Positions 1 to 12,334 of a stretch of DNA of 20,331 nt are shown here, piece after piece. Source of the stretch: Panaeolus papilionaceus (taxonomy: Eukaryota; Basidiomycota; Agaricomycetes; Agaricales); contig JADNRZ010000065.1 of the NCBI GenBank assembly GCA_015501605.1, positions 1 to 20,331 on the forward strand. The letters run 5' to 3'. A program made the translations under genes and the position numbers. How positions within the stretch are numbered: the first letter of the stretch is position 1; every line of letters begins with the position of its first letter. The notes beneath the pieces are model-generated. The model was given only the letters and a program-made list of their open reading frames with translations, did not search any database and was not told where the DNA came from.

Positions 1-516
1 CTGATGAGATACCTGAATTCCTCATATGTGAGCTGAATTGACTGACCTTTTCAATCTTCTTCTTTTGCTTCTTGTTTTCCTAAGTGCCCAATGGCAAGCG
101 TGTCAGCCATGTTTAAACAAATAAAACGCCACGTACATTTCGTAGCTCATCGAATTGGGATTTTAATTCCGCAATCTGGGTACTTAGTGCAGCTGCCCTA
201 GATTCTGATTTATCTGTCTTGGATGGAGTAATACATAAAATCTGCTCTTCCGCCCTCTTTAGTTTTTGCTTCAAAGACTTGTTCTCACTTCGGAGAGCCT
301 GGATTTGTCTTAGAAGCTGATTGATACCAGAGTTCACACCATCCAAGTGAGTCTATGTCCAGGAATTTCTAGATGTCAGTGAAAATTTAGACAGGAAGAA
401 AGATCCCGAGATACCTGTAGACTGCTCTCTGCATCTTTAATGTGATGATTTGAGGCACTCCCCTCTTCGAACTCGCTCTCCGAAACAGCTCCTGTTATAG
501 TTCTGGTTTTTGTCAT
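1..516 (-). CDS. Coiled-coil protein, N-terminal part (runs off left edge)
   Basis: I do not recognise this gene. The model is ATG at 516-514, with exons 516-415 (34 codons), 352-137 (72 codons) and 79-47 (11 codons). Introns 414-353, 136-80 and 46 to about 1 are GT..AG, and all junctions are phase 0, so the frame closes without correction. The predicted start is M-T-K-T-R-T. From about residue 45 the protein is a strongly charged heptad-type helix (LRSENKSLKQKLKRAEEQI), then a short Ser/Thr/Lys linker, a second helix (TQIAELKSQFDELRNENKK) and a run of Lys. This is a classic coiled coil, so dimerisation or scaffolding is likely, but no specific family can be named. It is divergent from the branching-enzyme gene. 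Everything after about residue 117 lies outside the window. Confidence 0.7.
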
Positions 517-672
517 GCTGACAGACTAATATGAGTAATGTAGCACAAATGGATTCTAAATGTACTGTTATGAAGAATGAACTGGGAAGAATTTGTTTTG
601 TTATCTGGAATCAATAGATTTGGGGTGGAAGAAGAAAAGAAGGGTGGCGGACAGTTGCAACTCCCAGGGACC

Positions 673-687
673 GACCCTCCGAGGGTC
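673..687. repeat. GC-rich inverted repeat (hairpin)
   Basis: Perfect 6-bp arms GACCCT / AGGGTC surround a 3-nt CCG loop, in otherwise A/T-rich intergenic DNA. It could be a protein-binding dyad or chance. It is about 160 bp upstream of the coiled-coil ATG. Confidence 0.4.
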
Positions 688-930
688 CTTTCCAAATGCG
701 GCAGTTCGCGATAAAGTATTTGCTTGGATGATTTGATTTTTTGACTTTGAATCTTTTTAAAGTATTTATTAACTTGATATAAGAATTAAAATGAATTTCT
801 TGACTGAATTTTATATATATTTTATGACGATTGAGCAAGAACCAACCCCTAAATGGAAGATGTGCAGGATTGATGGCGATCGTATGTTATTACATCATGC
901 GTAACCCGTTCGATAACCCTTGCTTGCAGG

Positions 931-937
931 TATAAAA
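931..937 (+). promoter_or_regulatory. TATA-like box of the branching-enzyme gene
   Basis: TATAAAA lies 82 bp upstream of the ATG at 1013, a plausible distance for a fungal core promoter with a short leader. It is the only strong TATA match in the divergent region facing this gene. The transcription start itself cannot be seen. Confidence 0.45.
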
Positions 938-957
938 TTGAAAGACTCCTCTCCCAT

Positions 958-990
958 CCACCATCCCTCCACCATCCCTCCACCATCCCA
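958..990 (+). repeat. 11-bp tandem repeat, 3 copies (leader of branching enzyme)
   Basis: Three adjacent copies of CCACCATCCCT, the last ending in A, lie in the pyrimidine-rich segment between the TATA-like box and the start codon, followed by a T12 tract. This is probably a slippage-prone leader sequence. Confidence 0.6.
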
Positions 991-1012
991 TTCCCACAGT
1001 TTTTTTTTTTTC

Positions 1013-3806
<2,794 letters not shown>

Positions 3807-3989
3807 ACAAAAATCATGCCCACTTTACATTCAAAAACTCGGACTTGAATTACTAGACATTTCGTATTCCTCTGCTATTGCTTACACTTAATACTACTAG
3901 CTATCTCTTTGTTATTTTGTAAAATTAAAAATTAGATCATTTTTATCCCCTTGATACCCGATATCGATTCGAATATAGTTGTAGTGAAA

Positions 3990-5357
<1,368 letters not shown>

Positions 5358-5623
5358 TTAGGAGTAAGCGGTTGTAGTAAGAAGAAGAGACCTGGGATAA
5401 GTTGCGATGAGAGGGATTGTGGAATTAGACAAGGTCTTTTAATTTAATGAGTTGTGATTTTTCGGTTTACCGAAACAGACGTCACTTGAGACTCGGCCGA
5501 AGCTCATTTTATCTTATCAGTTTATTATTAAATTATTGATTTTGATCGATTCAACACGTGCTAAGTATTAGATTTTCGAAACTCTTTCTAATCTAAATAG
5601 ACAGACACTTTAAAGCAGAAACC
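5358..5623. promoter_or_regulatory. Divergent LEU2/NOB1 promoter region
   Basis: 266 bp between the two ATGs. Visible candidate sites are a 14-bp dyad TTCGG-TTTA-CCGAA (5461-5474), which is a CGG-N4-CCG inverted repeat of the kind bound by Zn2Cys6 dimers; GACGTCAC (5478-5485), close to a CRE/bZIP site; two adjacent GATA motifs on the minus strand (5509-5518); and an E-box CACGTG (5555-5560), 64 bp upstream of the NOB1 ATG. The dyad is 104 bp upstream of LEU2. Control of leucine genes by a Zn cluster factor is known in yeast (Leu3), but the Leu3 site is CCG-N4-CGG, so this is not an exact match. Confidence 0.45.
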
Positions 5624-7232
5624 ATGTCCACAGATCAAAAACCACAATGCAAAAGACTTGTTCTCGATGCTGGTCCACTACTTTCACTATCGCCACTTCG
5701 AGGTTTGGCTGAAACTTACCTCACAACTCCAGAGGTTCTCTCAGAATTAAAGGATGGTCGAGCTCGGGAGCATTTTGAGCGTTTGGGTCTGATGTCTGGA
5801 GTCAAGGTCGAAATTAAATCGCCAGACCCTGCAGCCCTTTCGCATGGTACGAATCCATTATGTTGTTTTTTCGATGGTATATAACGTTCTGCAGTTATAC
5901 AATGGGCCAAAAAACTGGAGACTACTCTGTTCTATCTCACGCCGATCTTTGTATATTGGCATTGACCTACCGTCTTCACGAGGAAGACAAGAAAGCGAAA
6001 GAGTCGGAAGCCGCAAATCAGGCTTCGACGGTATGTATTTGGAATTCGCAATATGCTTCAGTTGATTGATTTTATGGACAGTCCGCCACCACAGAAACGA
6101 CTGAAAACCCGACCGAAACTGAAGCCGCACCTCCGACAGATTCCAAAGACCCGGCGGACCTGACCCAAACTTTGGAGAACCTGGCAATCAACCCCGAAAA
6201 TACCGAACCAACCTCCGAAGCACCTGAGACTGCTGAAACTGTAGATGACTCTAATCCCATACCATTGGAAGAATCGTCAGATGCAGTCGAGGAAGACGGC
6301 GAGTTGGAGCCTTTGGACGTCGAATTGACGCCTATAAAGGACGACGACGACGGTTCTCCTCAACCCGTGGAAAATGAAGCGGGTTCACTCTCGGATGACG
6401 GTCCAATATACGAGGATCCATCCGATTCAGATGACGGAGAAGGAGAGTGGATCACTCCTTCAAACGTTGGTCTACACAAATCGAAAGCACTCGATTTGCT
6501 GCCCGCCGATAATGTCAAGGGAAAAACAAAAGCAGATCCCATCGGAACTGGTTGCATGACGGCTGATTTTGCGATGCAAAATGTGTTGCTACAGATGGGT
6601 TTAAATCTGGTTGGTTTGGAAGGAAAGCGGATAGAAAAGGTGAAAAACTGGGTACTGCGGTGTCATGCATGCTTCAAGTGAGTAGACCATGATCGTATCT
6701 TAAATACCATAAACTGATCGTGTTTCAGACTTTGCAAAGACAACTCGAAAAAATTCTGCCCATCTGTGGAAACCCTACATTGATCAGAGCGTCGGTTACC
6801 ATCTCTTCACCCAATGCTTCCTCAAGTGCACCCGTCATGCAAGTACATTTAAAACCCAACTTCCAGTACAAAATCCGTGGAACGAAATATTCGATCCCAT
6901 TGCCAAAATCTGGTTCGGCAAAGACTGGTCCTGGTACAGGTTTGATCTTGCGTGAAGATCAGGTCGAGTACATGCGCGCAAAGAAGAGGGCTGATGGCAA
7001 ACGCCAGAAGGAAGAAGAACGGTTATTGAAGGGGATTTTGAGTCGGGGTATGGATGTCACAGGCGCAAATGCAGGAGTAAGCAGCTGGATGGATCCAGAT
7101 TGGGTCCCAGGTATCCTTAGTGTCGGATCTGGGGGCAAAGGCCGTACTGCGAAACATGCTGGAATGGACGGCGATATGCCTCAGATCGGGTACGGGCGTA
7201 AGAACCCAAATCAAGCGAGGAAAAAGAAGTAG
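5624..7232 (+). CDS. NOB1: 20S pre-rRNA endonuclease NOB1
   Basis: PIN-domain endonuclease that cuts 20S pre-rRNA at site D to give mature 18S rRNA in late 40S maturation. Exons: 5624-5846, 5895-6030, 6082-6677, 6729-7232; about 486 aa. The PIN domain has the acidic residues expected: LVLDAGPLL (Asp15), PEVLSEL and SHADLCILALTY. An acidic low-complexity linker follows (about 130-260), then the GTGCMTADFAMQNVLLQMGL segment. The zinc ribbon is split between exons: RCHACFK on one side of the last intron and FCPSCGNP on the other. A Lys-rich tail ends NPNQARKKK. Two single-base losses break the frame: the A6 run at 5909-5914 (expected A7 before TGDYSVLSHAD), and near 6765 inside the second Cys pair. 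With both allowed for, all four exon phases fit. It is convergent with ARPC3 (73 bp apart). The start is the first ATG, in good context (AAACCATGTC). Confidence 0.96.
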
Positions 7233-7305
7233 TTAGATCTTTTCCAGAGTCATATCATCGATGTTTTAGAATTTGTTATGAGCAATAATACCACAACAAC
7301 ATTTT

Positions 7306-8016
7306 CTATGATCCCAAACTCCTGTTCATGAATCTTCTCTTCTGGAACGACATCCACCATTTACTTGGCTTTCCTGTACCATCTGCATAAAGTTTCTCAA
7401 TGAGACGCGCTGCCAGCTCTTGTCGCGTCTGGACCAGATACTGTCGTAGGTATTCTGGGGTTCATTGTGATCAATGTAGTTGGCTAAACAGGGCGCGGTG
7501 TTACATACCAGCTTCTGATCGACTGCTAGGAGGCGCGTAATGAGCGTTCAAAGCGAAATTTGCATCGCCCGGGATGGGGAATGTATCGACGGAGAGCGTG
7601 TTCAAAAGTTTGCCTGCTTCGATCTGTGTAGGAACTGTACGAGCGCTTCCGATCTTAGCCAGGCAATCAGAGATGAAGAGAATGAGCACAATCAAAGTAC
7701 GGTCTGCAGGGCCCTTGATCTCGAAATTACGGAAAAGTGAGTTGGCACGAAAAAGGTCGAGAGTCTCGTCAATGATGTCTAGCTGTGATGGGTCAGCTTA
7801 AACAAATTATTAGTGTTATTGTGAATAAACATCGCGCAGTTAAACGCACCAACAGGAGCAGGACCACGAATTCTTGTCCTGATTGGCAGAATGGCCATGT
7901 TGCCAACCTGGCGCATATCTGGCTCTTCATTGAGGGATGAATGATAAGCCTATAATAATAAATTTATTGAGCATTTATTAGACATTTAAATAGAATCTAA
8001 CAAGACTTACTGGCAT
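7306..8016 (-). CDS. ARPC3: Arp2/3 complex subunit 3 (p21-Arc)
   Basis: The 21-kDa subunit of the seven-protein Arp2/3 complex that nucleates branched actin at endocytic patches. Exons (5' to 3'): 8016-8011, 7949-7850, 7796-7509, 7454-7306. The first coding exon is just ATG CCA. The 180-aa length matches the family. It reads [20 protein letters not shown], then [75 protein letters not shown], and ends [16 protein letters not shown]. No indel is needed, unlike most neighbours. Introns are 61, 53 and 54 nt with consensus GTAAGT/GTGCGT/GTATGT donors. It shares a 185-bp divergent promoter with the channel gene. The yeast name is ARC18. Confidence 0.97.
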
Positions 8017-8102
8017 ATCGTTATAATGGTTGAAGCAGACAAGGGGCGGCGTGTTTGTCCGTGATTGTCGTCGATGATATCGCGGCCGTGGTTAAATGAC
8101 GT

Positions 8103-8116
8103 CTGTCACCTGACAG
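8103..8116. promoter_or_regulatory. Inverted repeat in the ARPC3/YVC1 divergent promoter
   Basis: CTGTCA-CC-TGACAG is a perfect 6-bp dyad with a 2-bp spacer. It lies 87 bp upstream of ARPC3 and 86 bp upstream of the channel ATG, the midpoint of the 185-bp shared region. TGACAG is the core bound by TALE-class homeodomain proteins in other eukaryotes. The regulatory role is inferred. Confidence 0.35.
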
Positions 8117-8201
8117 GGGTACCCTTCAATTCAATTCCATGGTACACTGGGTTTAAAACTCTTTCCTTCATCTCACCCGTCATTCCTGCCTTCCCAGCAC
8201 A

Positions 8202-11134
8202 ATGTCCGATTTTCTTGGAGTGGGTAATGGCAGAGATGCAGAGGATAACACTTCTCTAATTTCTATACGATCCGTCAAACCTGGTCCTGATACATTGACC
8301 AGTACAGTTCTACTTTTATCTTCAATTTTTGACCTGTATTTATTCCCATCACATAGAACTCGTTAGGCGGTTGAGAGCTCTCACTCTGAATTTGTTGCCA
8401 GTAGAGGTAGACCCAGATTCTATTTCTGAACAACCAGCAGAATTATCACACCTCAAGTTGTGTCTGCTTTCCGGGCTGCAGCAGGAGACTTCGCAGAGGC
8501 CGTGAGTCTTGTGCCTTCGAATGTGGCTCTATTGCTCATCCTCGGGAACCGTGTACTCAGCTTCCCTATGCTCTCTTACGTGCTAGAGCCGAGTTTATGT
8601 GGGATGCAGACACAATCCAGCAGATTATGGCGAAAATCTAGCGAGAGGTTTGTGTATCCAACATTTGGAGCCGTGGTCCTGATATTCATGACGGCTTTCA
8701 GCAACCGCTTGCGAAGTTCTGGCTCGTAGGATTGTCCACTTGACTGAGCCAGGCAGAATCAAGGACATTATGTCTACGCGATTCAAGCACCGACAGATTG
8801 ACGGCGACGAGAGCGAGATGTCCAGTGCTCTTGAAATGGCCATTGACCAGCACTGGTGCGATTGACCCTGCATTTTCCCTGGAGCATGCTCTCGGATCTT
8901 ACTCTCTTGCACAGCACCATTTTCCTCTCTTCTTCGGAGGCACAAGACAGTGAGTTCAGTGCCACACTTTCGTGCAATGATTCAATCTCACTCTGCCACA
9001 GTTGTCAATGCTCTCTGGTCAGGAGAACTTGTTCAAAAGAACAATAAGCATAATGATATCGACTGTAAGTCTATTCGCTTCGTTCTTCAACCGAACTGCT
9101 CACATCTGTTGTTCAGACGTCGTGTATGAAGATACCCGTGACCGTACCTTCTGGGGTCATTTCGATCCCTCTCGCTTGGGCGTCCCGAGATACCAAAATA
9201 TCTTCCGTATTTCCGTCTGGCTTTTCTTCCTGGTGGTGTACTCGCAAGCAGGTTCGTGAAAGACCCCTCGCTGTTGTTTCAATTTAATATTGTATGAATG
9301 ATAAGTTCGAGAGCCCCTGGAAAAGTTAAACGAACCCGTCGAGGACTTGACGAATGGGAAGTGGTACTGTATTTCATGTCGCTGTCCTTCATCCTCGAAG
9401 GTACGTACTTTATCTATCATTCCCAAGCTATACTTTTAACTCTGGTGTTCAAGATTTGCATAAAGTATGTGATGGTATTCAAGGTCATCAATAGACCTAT
9501 CTAAAGTTTTACACAGTTGTTTATTCTTCTCCGGTTTGTTACATGGCGCGCATTCTCGTTCTGGAACATTATAACCCTCATCACGGACACTTTACTCTTG
9601 GCCGCATTCACTTTACGAATCACGGGCCTTACGAGCCCACCAGACAAACAAGCCGCCTATCAGTTGCAAAGTTTCCAGGTCCTCAGTTTTGTGGCACCAT
9701 TTATATGGTAAGTGGTGCTGGTATTTCCCGGTATGCTATACTGAAGAGCTGTTTACAGGATGAGTAAGTCCATACGACAAGATTTGGTTTTCCGATAATG
9801 GTTGACATCTATTACAGAAATTATCACCGTGTTTGATGGATACAAGTGCGCGTGCTCTGGGTATCTATACTTTCTCCGGATGCTAAACCGCTACTTACTA
9901 GATACATCGGGACGATGCAAATTTGTGTTGCTCGGATGTTAAAGGAATCGGGCATCTTCTTTGCTGTTAGTTCTGCTCTTCACGTTTTTGTCTTCAGTGA
10001 CTTGATCTTATTGCAGCTTCTTTCTGTCCTCGCCATTGGATTTGCCCAAGGCCTCTTTGCTCTAGATGCTGCCGATGGAAATATTGAGCCACCGTCGGTT
10101 GTCTTGAATCTCCTCATTCAGTCCTTACTTCAGTACGAAACCCACCAATCGATATGGTATTTTGCTGACACCTCGTATAGGTCCCCAGACTACGGCAGGT
10201 TCGCCGGAAGCCCAGTTGGTCTTACGCTCTACTACCTGTGAGTACATATAAGATTAGTTATAACTCTTCAGTGTCATTAATGCGTTACCTCAGATGGAGC
10301 GCTGTGACAGCCATCGTGTTGCTCAATGTGCTCATCTCTTTGTTCTCGTCTGCCTACTCCGATGTAAGTTCTTTTCTTCCCTTCCATCGACTTGTGTGAA
10401 CTAATTAATTAATTCAAGGTCGTCGAAGATGCGGAAGCACAATACCTGGCTTTCTTCGCCAGCAAGACTGTGGGTATGATTAGGGCACCTGATTCCTATG
10501 TCTATCCTGCTCCTTTCAATCTCATTGAAATGTTCCTTGTTGCGCCTCTGGAGTAAGTGTCTCTTTGACCTGAAGTGGTCGATAGACCGTTTCATGAGGA
10601 AATGCTAACAAAACATCGTATTGAAGGTTCTTCCCCGTTCTGCGTCTGAGTGATAAGAATTATGCAAAGGTATGTCGCATATCTTCTTTTTCCGTTCATA
10701 ATGGGTTCTTAATGGCGTGCTTCTATGATTTCATTTCTAGGTCAACCGATGGGTCATGAGTGTTGTCTTTTTCATTCCTTTATGTGTGATTGCGCTGTGT
10801 GAATCTGCCTTTGACAGCAGGAGGCATGTTTGGATGGAAAGCTGGTTCAGGGGTGACAATGAGGGCGAGCAGGATTCGCCTACTTCTCGCAACCCAGAAG
10901 TTGACGACCCGGCCTGCCATGGATTGGAGATCAGCAGGGTTCCCTTTGAGGAATTGATCCAGGTGTTCCCCAATAGCGGTCAGGTGGGTGCTATTTGAAT
11001 TTTTTTTGTGATACCTGGTGCTGACCACATTTAACTAGTCTATGGAAAGCTCTATAATCAACGAAATTCAGGATGTGAAGAGGCAGTTGGATGCGTTGAT
11101 GGAGAAGTTGGGCCAAATTCAGAAGGAGAAATAA
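8202..11134 (+). CDS. YVC1: YVC1-type vacuolar TRP cation channel
   Basis: Calcium-permeable TRP-like channel of the vacuolar membrane, which releases stored calcium on osmotic or oxidative stress. Exons: 8202-8301, 8357-8501, 8561-8647, 8702-8855, 8915-8949, 9002-9064, 9117-9251, 9306-9400, 9454-9464, 9517-9707, 9759-9763, 9818-9845, 9902-9965, 10017-10132, 10181-10237, 10294-10363, 10419-10552, 10627-10669, 10741-10983, 11039-11134; about 624 aa. There is a soluble N-terminal half, then hydrophobic segments (ISVWLFFLVVYSQ, FWNIITLITDTLLLAAF, IFFALLSVLAIGFAQGLFAL, YYLWSAVTAIVLLNVLISLF) with a pore-like region between them. A late hydrophobic segment (VVFFIPLCVIALCESAFDSR) and a C-terminal amphipathic helix ending KLGQIQKEK follow. 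Exons 9 and 11 are 11 and 5 nt. Three single-base losses (near 8435, 8611 and 9335) break the N-terminal half; junction phases require each of them. Family call from overall motif content; substrate selectivity is not visible. Confidence 0.9.
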
Positions 11135-11204
11135 TCTGACGACGCTGATATAATGAGATGATCTAACCAGCCGCTAGGCGATTATGATGAACGCTGTGAT
11201 GGTG

Positions 11205-12103
11205 TTACAAGAGTGTTTTTGGTATATGGACAATATCTACGATAGCTAACTGTTGACTACGAACTACAATGCTACATTTACGAACGATGAAAGATGGCAT
11301 GACTTGCCTACAGGGCTCCACGTCTGTTCGAATAGGGTTGCGCACGATCTGTGTCAAAACGCTCATAGATTGAACGAAGACAGGCCTAATTTCGTTGATC
11401 TCCATGGAACATAAATTTGGCAACTGACAAGGGAAGTATAAGCAAGAGATGGTAAGGATGTTGATAATTGTGTTGTGGAGAACGTACACTCAGTTCGCTG
11501 TGGTCTAGTTGCCTGAGACCATCTCTACTCTTCGCCTGTCTCGCTTCTCGTAAATCTTTTAGTATAAAGCGAATCTTTTCTGGGTTGTCCAAGTCGTCTG
11601 GAGCACTACGAGGGCGTCAGCGAAACGTCAAATAGGAAGCGAAAAGATAACATACACGTCTAGCAATACTTTCGCAATCTCAGCGAATCTGAAAGGCAAA
11701 TCACTAAATGCTGGTTGCGTTGTCTCTAAGGTAAGTTTAGATTGCAGATATTCTAGATCATCAAGATATACATTAGCTGATCAATTGAAGCACAAGATCA
11801 TTGCTTCGCACCGACTGACAACCATGCTGGAGGCACAATATGGCACTTCTTCTTAAGCTTTAGGTTTACCGCCATCCAGATGGGAATTTTGGCCTTATGC
11901 GGAGGTCGAAGTGGGCCATATGCACCCTAGACATTCCTTGACTAATTAGATGCGACAAGTTAGTTGGAGAGGTTTGTATGCACCGATATGAAGGCAGTTT
12001 TTTCCATGGATATCAGAGGCACAATCTCGATGAGTTGCTGACATGCTACTAGCTCAAGCTCCGTAGGAGTAACAGAGACGCGTAACGGTTGTGGTAAAGC
12101 CAT
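11205..12103 (-). CDS. PSF2: GINS complex subunit PSF2
   Basis: Subunit of the GINS tetramer (Sld5-Psf1-Psf2-Psf3), part of the CMG replicative helicase needed to start and elongate DNA replication. Exons (5' to 3'): 12103-11984, 11926-11812, 11752-11656, 11605-11488, 11423-11205. It starts MALPQPLRVSVTPTELELVA and continues CQQLIEIVPLISMEK, GAYGPLRPPHKAKIPIWMAV, then KKKCHIVPPAWL, the conserved helical block IRFILKDLREARQAKSRDGL and LCSMEINEIRPVFVQSMSVL. No indel is needed. As drawn it has 222 aa, with a C-terminal tail of about 45 residues that looks unlike a family core. A 38-nt GT..AG stretch (11345-11308) would instead end the protein at a TAA at 11280-11278. Divergent from the haspin gene; convergent with YVC1 (70 bp). 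Confidence 0.93.
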
Positions 12104-12149
12104 AGTTCAGACAAGATTGGAACAAGAAATGTCGCGACTTGAAATCAAA

Positions 12150-12190
12150 ACGCGTCCTCAAACGATAGACGGTCATGTGATTAGACGCGT
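12150..12190. promoter_or_regulatory. Two MluI cell-cycle boxes in the PSF2/haspin divergent promoter
   Basis: Two exact ACGCGT palindromes at 12150-12155 and 12185-12190 lie 47 and 82 bp upstream of the PSF2 ATG and about 145-185 bp upstream of the haspin ATG. A CGCG core (TCGCGA, 12132-12137) and a third ACGCGT inside PSF2 exon 1 (12078-12083) lie close by. ACGCGT is the site of the G1/S factor MBF in yeasts, which drives replication genes. That MBF acts here is inference. Confidence 0.6.
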
Positions 12191-12334
12191 CCCCTGAACT
12201 CGGCTTGTATCAGTGTATGTTCCCGATTGAGCAACAGTGGTTGTTTTGTAACCTTCACCAACATTTCGTCGCTTCTTGATTTTATTTTTATTTTAGGGTT
12301 CATAGCTCTTGCTATTGCGTCTGCTGGTGCAATA

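Larger units (their letters stand above)
517..1012. promoter_or_regulatory. Divergent intergenic region, coiled-coil gene / branching enzyme
   Basis: This is 496 bp between two divergent ATGs. It holds an A/T-rich stretch (about 720-830), a GC-rich hairpin (673-687), an 8-bp palindrome GTTGCAAC (654-661), a TATA-like box (931-937), an 11-bp tandem repeat (958-990) and a T12 run ending two bases before the branching-enzyme ATG (1000-1011). Short open frames here have no protein character, so I see no gene. The C/T-rich stretch from 945 to 1012 is typical of fungal leaders next to the start codon. Confidence 0.6.

Noticed and set aside
9764..9845. Frameshift in the channel gene at the WMK segment
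   Set aside because: Recounting with the 5-nt exon shows that A|AA ATT ATC ACC is in frame, so no indel is required.
12227..12334. N-terminal hydrophobic extension of haspin (stop-to-stop frame starting at a TTG)
   Set aside because: There is no ATG before 12335; the hydrophobic stretch comes from T/A-rich leader DNA, and the following NAYGKRGKRV looks like a normal haspin N-terminus.
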